A stretch of DNA of 64,000 nt from Delphinapterus leucas (lineage: Eukaryota; Chordata; Mammalia; Artiodactyla; Monodontidae): NCBI RefSeq assembly GCF_002288925.2, contig NW_022098023.1, forward strand, positions 29,852,084 through 29,916,083, written 5' to 3'. The notes below the pieces were generated by a model. That model worked only from the letters and a program-made list of their open reading frames with translations, did no database searches and was not told where the DNA came from. Every line of letters starts with the position of its first letter. The first letter of the stretch is position 1. The translations under genes were made by a program, and so were the position numbers. Positions 13,301-25,300 of this stretch are shown piece by piece.

Positions 13301-16300
13301 GTTATGAGCCTTGGGCCAGCAGTGGGATCAATTTTGATATGTGTTTCAGAAGACAAGATGTCATCAGAATATGTCTGGAGGGCCTGAAGTAATAAAAACT
13401 GACTGAAGCATAGAAAAGAAAAAGGAAGGGAGAATCTTATTAAATTTGGGGAGAAAAGGTAATTAGGTAGCAGACCAACTAGCCAGTCACTGTGGGTGAA
13501 TTATTTTGGGGGGCCATGGGAGCGACTCTTGCTGGGAAGAAAGACCAGCATTTAATGCCGTAATCCATGACTTTCCTGGATACCATTTAAAGGAATAAGA
13601 GCAGAATGTATCTCTCAGTGGGCACCACTGAGGCCAAGTGATGGGGCCAGAACGGGAAGAGAGTGAAGCTCCCTGATACACACAGTGTTCCCTTCCACCC
13701 CTTCCTCATCCCATTGGCCACAACGACCTAAGTCCCCTCCCAGAGAAGCAGCAATGATCTTCAAGAGCTGAGCAATAAGCACTTTATGCAACAGGCACAG
13801 GTGGTCAGCAGATTAAATAAAATGCTCTGAAGCTTTATTAAAGGCTCCTGTGAATCTTCTCTTTGCATTTTCCCACCAGTCTCGCCTGTCCCAGTGCCTG
13901 TCTATAAGTTATTTCCTTTCTCCACAGCTCCACACATAGCACAACTGTAAAATTAGGTCAACTGCCTAAAACGCCTTTTCAAAACGGTTTTCCCAAGAAC
14001 TGTCTATGCCACATGTAACTATATACTCTCTTGTACGTGATTGTGCTAAAGAATATTTAATCCTATAGAATTTCAAGCTCACATGCTTGTACAGAAAGCA
14101 CGATGTCATATGTTATGCTTTTGTAACTAAACATTAAGTGCCTAAGTGTTCATGACTCAGCACGTCATGGTCAGAGGTTAAAGTAGCAGCAGAAGCTGGC
14201 ACAGGTGTCACAGGCCAGACTCCAAGCAGGCGGGCTCATGCAGGCAGGTACACCTGGGCTCATCCGAAGCACCACTAGTTCTCCTGGCTGCATGGGTGTC
14301 CCGGGAGTTTCTGGTCCATTTCTTAGCCAGTTCCAGCAAGAGTGAACATCTCTGACAGCTGCTGTCTAGCCTATGATCTGCTTTTTGTATTCTACTAAAA
14401 ATGGCGGAGCTTCTGTCAGAGCCTGAATCCTCATCGTCAGGGTCTGAATTCCCTCTACCGTGGAGTGACATAGAGAAAGGAAAGAGAAAAGAAGACAAAG
14501 AATTGGAGAACGATGCGACTAAAAATAATGTCAAGCTCTGGCTATGGAGAGGACTTTTTACGATCCAGATCCTAAAGTTTAAATTTAAACAGTAGTTTTT
14601 TCAGTTAGCAATTCTACAGATGTTGAAGGGAAATTAACCTCTCTCATGAAAAGCACACATAGAATGTACCCAGCCAGGGTACTGAGTGGACACCAGAATA
14701 AAAGAAACATGCATACAGACAAACCTGAATCCCTGAAATTCTTTATACCATGGTTTATAAGTTTCCCTTTTTATTCGTTTCCAGTTCACATCTTCTGGGA
14801 TCCAGCATTTGGGAAGAAACTGATCAAAAGCATTCCCTGGGCTTGGCATGATTGGGCTTAGCTTTCGCACATAAAGATCATCCCTTACAGTGTTGGGTAT
14901 GCTTGTCTTTTCTTCTGCCTCTTCCAAATAACAAGAGGAGTCTGAAGTTTCTTGTACTGTTGGCCAGTTCTCCACGTTTGTGCCCCAAGTTCTCCTCTCG
15001 TTACTGTTCAAAACATCCAACCAGTTAAGACACCACGTGAGCAATTTGTGACACAGAACACAAGAGGCATGCTTTCTGTCTCACAAAGTTTACACTGTGA
15101 ATGCAGCCAATTAGTTCCCATTCTCATCAGTCTCATCATTCCAGCTCCTACAACAAAGTTAAGGCATTATAATAGCATCTCATTTTAATTAGAGAAGAGC
15201 TTGATACAGAAGGGCCAAAGACAACTACAAAATGTGTTAAAAGAGAGAGACAAATTGCAAACCATCTGGGGTGTTACTTTACATATTAAAAATCAAGAGC
15301 ATAATAGACATTCCAATCCAAGAGAAATTTTTCTGACCTCGTCATTCTGTATAGCCCAGTGGCTAATGGGTCAGCAGGAGAAAAGATTGGTGCACAAGAC
15401 TTAGGAGAGATGCTTTTCGAGATGAAACCCTCGGGCCTCTTTTTCATTTGGAATCTACGGTTGGCTAAGTCATCCAAAACTATATCCGGCAACCTCCGTT
15501 CCTCCTCCGAGTCTGATCCACTTTCAGAACCATACACCTCCTTCTGATAGGAATCTGGATTCGAAAAATCATGCTTTGCTCTGCTGATTTGATGGGAAAT
15601 AAAAGGATTCTTTTTGTGTCCACTGAGCTCAGTCAACACAGAAAAAAATAATGGAAGAAAGTAACACAGCAGAGCTCACAATGAACAGTGTAAGTCATCC
15701 AGGAAGCTGAAAGATAACCAGTGAGCTAAAGGCATGCATCTAAAAAAAGAACCGGCAAATCATACGCTGACATTCTAAAACGGAAGAAATCTCTTCAAGA
15801 TACGGATGACTAAAAATATAGGTAAGTAAAAGAAATACTTCATTAATGAAGTTTTATGTTATCTGTGAAATACATTTTAAGGACCATTCCTTTTTACCAA
15901 ATTTAAATATCCTGGCAAATTCACAAAGCAGACTGAATTTTAAAATTCAACAATCAGCTCGCATCCCAGTACCTTGGAAATGTTCGATCGGCTTCTATGC
16001 AGACTGGGCTTGCCCAGGTTCTTCTGTTATCCTCATTTTTGTCCAGCTTTTTCTTCCTTAAGGGTGCCGGCACATAGGATGGCTGTCTACCCTTGTTGGG
16101 TAAAAAGCGATTAAATGGTAAAGCAGACTTTGGTTCAACAGCCGAAATCCTTCGATATGACATATCATCTTTATTATGGTCCTGCATTTTGAATGTAAAT
16201 TCAGAATCTGTGTCACTTTCACAACCTATTTAAAAAAAAAGGCACAAGAATTTGCTTTACTCTCCAGATTACTCGTCCAACTGAAACCCACACAGCATGC

Positions 16301-19300
16301 CTGCTTTTGTCTTTCCCTTGGAAACCCAGTGCTCTACTGCTAACTGCAGGGAATATTTTTAGAAATTTGTCATGAAGTTGTGATAAGACCCATCAGGAGG
16401 AACTTGCTTTGCATACTGGAGATGCATGCAGTACATTCTTTCACTGTTGCACATTCTAAGCAGAAAACGTCCCGGTTTATGGCTGAACCCCTTTTCTTCC
16501 CAGTCTTCCTTGCCCTCACGATTTGTCATAAAATTTGTTGATGGAATACCTGTGAATAAAATCTAGCAATCAAGTCAAAGGTGCCTAAAACGAGATCTGA
16601 ATGTAGTTCGAGGGAAACTCAGTCATTTAAAATAAGTCATGCAGTCACCCAAAATTTCTGTGAGGCGAGAGACAAGGGAAGACAAAGAAAGAGATGCAAA
16701 AAGCACAAAGAAGTTTGATAGATCCTTGTGAGACCCCTATGAGCAAGAATCACACATTACACATGAGGTTGGACCAAATGACTTCTAATGTCCCCCCAAA
16801 ATATTAAGAGAACACAGAACTCGAGGCTTTTTCTGATGGTGGTCACGGAAATATTGGGAACCTTGTATTTTGATTCAACATCATTTACACACAAATTTGA
16901 AAGAATACACTTTGATACACCTCAAGGTCAGATAGATGCAAACACTAATCTGTTCTCAAAAAAAAAAAAGTCAGTTTGTTCTTTTAAATACATGGGAAGA
17001 AATGAGGGTACAAAACATTACAATAGATACGATAGATACAAGCTTCAGCTGCCTCCCATTCTGCCCTTTTCTTCCTGCCTCTGTGTATTTGTTAAGAAAC
17101 TTTGCAAATGTTGCATGCTTCCCGCCGGAGCTCTCAGAGGCTGGCTGTGCACAGTACCTGAGGACCTGGGAGCTGTGGGCTCTAGGCAGGAGCACACCTG
17201 CAGGGTAAACCTGAGTCAAAGGCAGTCTCGTCCCCTCCCCCGTGCCTGGCACGAGTCTACAGTAGTAACAGAGAGGAGGCTACAGGAAGCGGTTGAACAC
17301 ACAGCTAGGAGACCTTGAGACAGGAACAGGGAAAGGAGAGTCATGGAAAGAAAGGAGGAAGTATAGCAGCTATGACCAGAAGGATTAATAGTCAATAATC
17401 TCGCGCTTTGTTTTTACTGCCTCCTAAATTAGTACAGTTTTTGAAAATAAGAGAGAAATGTCAACGACTCTTGCTAAAATCTTGTACATGTGAAATTTGT
17501 ACAGAAGACCCTTCTACTTCGGAATTTTTTAAGCTTTTTTTTTTTTTTTTTTTTAGTCCAGTACAGTGTGCTGCAGAGTAGGGAAATATTCTTGATCTGG
17601 TAAGAGATATGGATGAAAAATGCCACCAGCCATATCAGTAAACAAAGGATATTGCGGCCATCCAGCCAGCAGCCACTGCACCTGTCCCCGACTATGCACC
17701 CTGAGGGGATTCAGGATGGAGAAAAGCAGGCTACTCGCCCCATATAGTTAAGGTGTGTGTCAAAGGAATGATTTCAGTGAGCCCAGACTCTTTCATCTTT
17801 CCATACATAGGAAAGCTTGAAATTCATTAACTTGAGATGTATGGCTTTTCTTTAATTAACAGCAATCTTTTGATGTTCTGACTACCTGAGTGAGTTGTTT
17901 TTTGTTTGTTTGTTTGTTTGTTTTGTTTTACAAAGACTCCTATTTATCCCGGCTCCACCCTCACCTCTTCAGAGCAGTCCCTCAGAACTATCTGAGACAC
18001 TGTCTTCTGGGCTTAAGTCCTCAGCAAGTCTGCTGAATAAAACATAATTCTCAACCTTCAGATTGTGTTTTTGCTTTTCTTTTTTTCAGTCAACAGAGGC
18101 TTCATATAAAACTAAGGAATATGACTTTGCAATTCTGTTAACCTAAAAATATTATCTTATCAGCAATATTATATTGATCATCAATTTGGGACTACAACCT
18201 TGTAGGTAGCGGAATTTCAACATACTGATCACAAAAATGTTTTATCATCCTGGTGGCCCCCAGGATTTTCTTTTTTTTTTTTTCCTTAGTTGTAATTACC
18301 AAGTCTTCACTTCCGCCCTCTTCAGACATGGTCTGCAACTCCCTTCCCAAGATCAGGAAGCAGCATGACAGTAACCCTCTGCTTTTCCTCACAAGGGCCG
18401 GGAACCCAACCCAACATATCTGAGGACAGTGCTTCAAGTCACACCACCGGACCGCTGCATTTGAACTGACTGGAGTCTGTATACTCCCACACGTCTTCAA
18501 TACGGGTCCCTTTTATTTCTGTTGGTCAGATATGAATTCAAACATCACATGTGTTAGGTTCTTCAGTCAGGACAAAGTAATGTAGTGGGTTGAGAATTTC
18601 AACCTCTGCTTTTACAGCTTTAATCACTCAGATGAATTATGAACTCATTCATTTCCTTAAAACTATTATAAGAGTCATCTGGGCTATGAAAACATTAAAG
18701 CTAGACAGCAAACAGCCAACAAATACAGCAGTAATTGTAAAGGTTAACGCAAATAGCCATTCACTTTTTAAACGTCTAAATGCCACGACTACTCAAAAAG
18801 CTAAAGAATTTGGGGTTTTGTTATATTTGTGGATTCATTCTATTTTTGAAAAACAAATTCATTGTACATTGCTTTTATGTAAATTTACATTAAAAGAACA
18901 AAAGCAAATAAAGGTTGAATTCTAGCTAATGATTGCATGCTGAAGCATTTAGGACACGTGTAATGTTCTCTGAAGTGCCTCAAAAAATAAGATGGATAAT
19001 AAATGCATAGAGAATGAGAGCTTGGTATGTGATAAAGCAAGCACAGTAAAATGTTATGGTAAAACTAGGTGGCAGGTACATGGGTATTCATGTAAAATTC
19101 TTCCAACTTTGCTGATGTTTGAAATTTTTTATAATAAAAACATTAGGCCGCAAAAAAAAAATTAGGAAAAACACTTAAAATAAAGAATAATAATCAAAAT
19201 AAACAAGCAAAGTAAACTCTCTAACAATCCGGCAAAAACTCACAACCAGAACTCTCAATTTTTCATGCTGATGGTGGAAGCACAGAAATAGTTCAAGAAA

Positions 19301-22300
19301 CTTCACTTGTGGTTTCAATCTAGTCAATTTGAATTGTGAGAGGCATACAGTCAGAAATTTCTGACACCACCCAATAGCCAGGGGAAAAAGACTTGCGTTT
19401 AAATAACAGATTTGACCACAATATTGGGATTTTGAAAGAAAGTTCCCTCCCACAACAGAAACTTTCATTAACACATTCCTTTCACACTTGTCCTGGGTTT
19501 ACTCTGACCCTGACAGACGCAAAAGATGTTTTCTAACACAGTGCCAGTGTCGTTACTTAATCAAAGTTTAGCATAATATTCTATCATGACAGATATCAAT
19601 CATTTCTTTTCTTAGGTAGAGATAATTATTAAAATATTTTCCTGTTTTTTCTTAGAAGTTTTGTGTTTTTTTTTTTTATCTTTTGCAGAAAAGTAAGAAA
19701 AGGAAAGAAAGTTTATTCAGGAGCTAGAACAGACTTTTATAGAATCTTATTTACTTTCTTTCTTATGTTTAGATATATCAGTTACTAGGCCTCAGAGGCA
19801 GAGATTATTAAACCCGAATCTGGAGAGAAAAGAATTAGGATAGATTATCGCTGATAAAACAGGTCATAGTTAACTGTCTCTTCCCCAAACTCCTCTAAAA
19901 ACAGAAGATTAAAAGAAGTGAACTATCACCCCTCTAGTGGCAATATAGTGAGGAAGGAACAAGAGAGACAGAAAGAGAGACAGAGAGAAAGAAGGAAGGA
20001 AGGGAGGGAGGGAGGGAGGAAGGAAAGAAGGAAAGAAAAGACACCCCCAATTATATTTCCATCTCTACAAAAATATACTTCTCGGCGAAATTTTTGCCTC
20101 AACAGTTTCACTCCATTTTTCTACTCTCTCCAATTCCCAATTTTCTCTCAATACACAAAGAAATAAAAATAAACCGTCCAGTCCAAAACGTAACTCACCT
20201 TCACGTGCCCCCCTCAACGTGATATCAGAGGAGCAGCTTGTGAATGACCTAGACCCCAAAGAGTCCAAGCTTTCAAATGAATCTTCTCTCTTATAGTTGC
20301 CTGGAGGAGCAAGAAATTCTCCACGCTCAGCGCACCAGATATCACCGTAACCACTGTCTCTGCCACTCCTCTTCAGGAAGCTGGACTCTTCAAGTGCCTG
20401 AAGAACGTTTTTTAAAGACTTGTAAGTTAGCATAAACTTCCAAAAATGTAATCAGTTATCACTTATTGATTTGCAATAGTTCAAGTTGTGCTGCATTTGA
20501 TAGGTGAGGCAATGAGACTGCCCCATTAAATATCAGAAAAAATCTGATAAAAATCAGAATATAAATCCGTAAATGTTATCCCACAACTAATACTTGGCAC
20601 TCATGTGACTATATGGAGGTATTCAATATTATTTAATAAGGTAATAATAAGGGGGGATGTTTTAATAAAAGAAAAGCTAATAATTAGAGTAACATTCAAA
20701 GGCTAAAATCAATTATTATCTACAGTTTTCTGGCAATAAACATGAAAGGAGGCAATGAGAAAAGCCAACCTTAATTTTGATATCCAAAAGGAGAAAAGTT
20801 AATAAGATTATATTCAGCCTACCTCCAGGAAATATTAGGGCTCATTTTTATTAAATAAACAAAAAAGCCATAACAAAGTTCTTTAACAGAAAGAAAAGTT
20901 TTAAAAGAGAGAGGGGCAAGAATAGCAGGCGTACACTTCACAAATTCATTTATTTTCACTCAAAACCTAGATGTGAACCAAGGAAAGTAGACTTGTTTGT
21001 TGAATATAAAACATTTTCCCTGGATCTAAATGAAATACTTGTTTAGCTCGTATAACAGCTATATAGAAATATGTAAATGTTATTAACCATAGGTTTGTAA
21101 ATCATATAGAACTTACTAAAATAAGCATTTTTAACTAACATTCCTCTAGGAAAGTTAATAGCAAAATACAACTGGACTTTTTAAAATTAGCATGTAAGTA
21201 GAATTTATAAAGCCTTTAGCATAGTTCTAATACATACTACTCAATGAATAGCTAGTAACTATAATTTTTTTTAATATGGTGAAGGTAATTTTGTTACTAT
21301 AGTAAAAATCAGAAATGTTACTTTCAGGTGATGATACTAATACAGAGATAGGAATTCCTAGGTTCTTTTTTTTTTAAAGCAGAGGGTTTTCTTTCTTTTT
21401 TTTCTTTAATTTTATTTATTTTTGGATGCTTTGGGTCTTCGTTGCTGTGTGCGGGCTTTGTCTAGTTGAAGCGCACGGGCTTCTTATTGTGGTGGCTTCT
21501 CTTGTTGCGGAGCAATGGCTCTAGGCACGCAGGCTTCAGTAGTTGCAGCACGCGGGCTCAGTAGTTGCGGCACGCAGGCTTAGTTGCTCCACAGCGTGTG
21601 GGATCTTCCCGGACCAGGGATCGAACCTGTGTCCCCTGCGTTGACAGGAGGATTCTTAACCACTGCGCCACCAGGGAAGCCCCAGGAACTCCTAGGTTCT
21701 TTAACAACCAAATGTAATATGTCAACTTTCATTAAATCATTATTCAGAAAAAAAGCTATGAAAGAGAGTTGGGAGACAATTGGGATGTTCTGAATATAGA
21801 CTGGATATTAACTAATGTGGAATCCATGACTGTTCTTTGGTCTAGTAGACATCACAGGTATATGGAAGAATATTCTTACTGTTAAGAGATGCATGCTGAG
21901 TATTTAGGGGTGAGCTGTCTGCAATTTACCTTGAAATGATTAATTAAAACACAGATAGATACATAAATAAAGCCAATATGGGACATGTTTAATGATTAAA
22001 TCCAATGGAACACAGGTGGGTATTTGTTGTACTATTCTTTCAACTTTTAATTAGGAACATTCTCAAGATATGATAAAAAGCTGAAGAAAGAATGTTTACA
22101 ATGAATAATTAGCAGCTGTCTCAGGCATACTTTTGGCTAAGACTGGATGTTAATTCGTGGTTGAATTGTTTGACAAATGTTTAAGTGCCAGTAGGGTCTA
22201 GTAGACTTATGTGAGATTTCATATATTTCAGACGCCACACACACCCTGGAATTAGAGTTGACATCCTAGCATGAAAATGCAAGTGCCTGCTTTGTACCCT

Positions 22301-25300
22301 ATTTCCAAGCGGGTAGGGAAGCTGGGCTTAGTGCTGGTACCACCAAAATACTTCTTAAAAAATATAGGTTTTAAAATTCTAAGTAAATCTTTAGATTTAC
22401 CAGGTTTCTTAGACACACACTTGTTGAAGTCTTAGAGTTCAACTCAAGGAGATGATTTTTGACCTCGTAAGTGTTAAAGATAATGATGATGTGCCACCAT
22501 GGTTATAAAAGAACCTAAGTTTGGCCCCGTTGCCTGGTTCCTCCCCCTAACCCCCACCAAGGACTTTACTCTGACAAGTCACCTAAAATGAGTCACCTAC
22601 AACTTATAGGATGACTAAGGGTCAACAGCTTACTGCAAGTATTTTTTTTAATATATATTTTGGATTGGCCATTAAGCGTTATCTAGTTAAGGGAGAAAAG
22701 TCTGATGAACACAATGATTTTGATTTTAACAGAACAGATGCAAAACAGCTCATATATTCACGCACCTCTTATGGCTCTCCACACTCCACAATAATGGAAC
22801 GGAACCACAACTATAGTTTTACCTATGAAAATTCTTTTTTTTTTTAATAAATTTATTTATTTACGGCTGCATTGGGTCTTCTGCGTGGGTCATATGGCTG
22901 CATGGGCTTTCTCTAGCTGTGGCGAGCGGGGGCTCCTCTTTGTTGTGGTGCATGGGCTTCTCATTGCGGTGGCTTCTCTTGTTGCGGAGCATGGGCTCTA
23001 AGCACACGGGCTTCAGTAGTTGTGGCATGCGGGCTCAGTAGTTGTGGCCCACGGGCTCTAGAGCACAGGCTCAGTAGTTGTGGCGCACGGGCTTAGTTGC
23101 TCTGCAGCATGCGGGATCTTCCCAGAACAGGGCTCGAACCCGTGTCCCCTGCACTGGCAGGCAGATTCTTAACCACTGCGCCACCAGGGAAGTCCCTGAA
23201 AATTTTTTTTTATCTACTCTGATTTTGATACTGGTGATAGGAAGCAGCCTCGAATAAAGCATTCCCAGCACAAACACTCTACTAGGATGATTCAACCTGA
23301 GTCAGACTGCCATAAAAAGAACCAAAGGCTGTAATGAGAACACTCATGCAAGAGCCAAAGTCCTATGTTATTTTTAACTGGATGTTTTCTTAGCTGAAAT
23401 ACCTGTAAGGCAAGGCTTTGCCCTTGCTCAAATCCCTGCCACATTCATCCTTCAGAGCCTTGCCCTCCTCTATTGCACTGACCTACCTGTTCATCTGTCT
23501 ACATCAGAGGGTTGTGCTGTAAGGATGGGTCATCAGCCTTGTATGAGTGTTTTCTCAACAACTAGTACAATGCTTGTGCATGGTATTATCTCAACTGTTA
23601 TCTGAATTAACTGTTTTAAGGAATTTAAATAGGGTATTATCAACTCTTTACAATTAGAAAATAAAAATCCAGAAGGAATACCTTAACCTTCTAGACTATA
23701 ATCCCATCTCCCTATAATGTATGTGGCTGGGTTCAGGCAAAACTATTTAGAGATCAGAGTAGTTATAAGGCAAAGTGATCATTTTCATCCTAAAATTTCT
23801 ATCTTCCAATTATAGTAACTAACATTTATTACATCCTTACAATGTGCCAGAGACTAATGTTAAATGCCTGATTAATCATCATAAAGACCCATCAAGCAAC
23901 TAATATTAATTAGATGATCATATATTATTTTGATGACATATTTTCTTCTGCACACAGCAGATTCTCCTGCATAAATACCCCCATAGTGAAGTTCATTTTC
24001 CCATTTGAATATTATGAGTGAAGATTTGGCCAACCCTGGTCAGCGCTGGCACTTGAGATATAATGACTCATGGCAAGACAGTAAGATAAAGAAATGAGTA
24101 ACTTCCATACATTTTAATAGCCCTGAAGCACCTCTCTATTACAGGTTAAGTTCATAATGAATATAGAAAGAGTTAGGTTATATAAAGTGCCTAAGAAAGA
24201 AAGTAAATTAGTATTTTGCTGAGTTACCTAAAATTAAGAAATAAATACGTATACCTATATCATATACCCTGGAAACTGCTCTGAAATACTTACTCACTCC
24301 TTGTGGTGGCTTACAAAGCCAGCAAATGAGTAACAATCCTCTCCACCCATCCCAATCAGAGCCGCCATATATTATAGAGGGAGGAGAAGAAGGCAGAGGG
24401 CATGTGGAAAAAAGAGACGAAGGGGAAAGGGGAAGATGAGAAGTAGTACTAGTTAGAGTAGTTGTCTCATATAGATAGAGTTTCCTTACCTTAGTCAGAG
24501 CTTGTCCTAAAAGATTCTCAAATGCTTTCAAATTAAGATAGGGACCATTATAGTAGGGGTTACTTTGTGCTTTTCTTCCCAACCAGTACAAAGTTATCAA
24601 AACCTTAAAAAAAAAAATTCCATGAAACAACAAGATCAGTCTATTTAGTAACTAATGGCAAGCTCAAATGCAAGTGAGCACTCTAGATAAAAGACAGTAT
24701 CTATGGTTGAAAAGTAGATTTTCTTTTAAATTATGTAAAGGAGAAGGGTCACTAAAAATGTTAATTCTTCTTAGATTTCCATCTCTGAGCACATTCTCAG
24801 AGCGAAAGCCTAGACCCCAACAGGTATTTATACTCTACCGGTACACATGAAGAAGGAAAAAATTTACAGTAAGAAAACATAAATTAAACTTTTAAAGTAA
24901 TAGTTTTCCAACAATCTTACAGACTGCACACTTAAAATCAAAAATTCTCAGCTTCCCTAATAATGATATTGAGCTCTTATGTTTTTCAATAAAGCTGTCA
25001 CATTTTTAGAAATTCTTCAAATATGCAGAATATTATAGATATAAGTCTACATTGGGCAATTGCCCAGAGTCCTTAAACGTTTAGTGTTTTTCCTTAAAGT
25101 CTGATTTTGGTGGTTTCTGACTTGCTCTCCTAAAAATCTTATAGCCTATTCATTTGCCTTTACCACATTACTAACATGTAAGGACCCACTCCCTAGATTT
25201 AACCCACCTTCTTATACTATGAGGTCAGAAAATACATGTTTCAACCATATTTAAACACAATTAGAATTTGTTTCTAGCAAAACTTAGAAAAAGGATAGAG

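Larger units (their letters stand above)
16226..20198 (-). other. LMO7 intron d/e
   Basis: A 3,973-bp intron. It holds a T tract, a (GTTT)n run, a possible old L1 3' end (18950-19155) and a GGAA-type microsatellite. An open, acceptor-preceded segment at 16359-16549 is discussed under findings. I see nothing clear in 16560-17520. Confidence 0.6.
20398..24489 (-). other. LMO7 intron c/d
   Basis: A 4,092-bp intron carrying two long minus-oriented CHR SINEs (21369-21683, 22840-23196), a possible old L1 fragment near 21990-22090 and a MIR fragment at 23812-23900. Nothing was recognised in 20400-21350 or 23900-24489. Confidence 0.6.

Noticed and set aside
18192..18500. 102-codon minus-strand frame between exons d and e
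   Set aside because: No similarity, no fitting splice sites in the required phase, and an A-tract that encodes the lysine run.
19918..20166. 82-codon frame rich in E, R and K
   Set aside because: It translates the purine microsatellite at 19968-20040.
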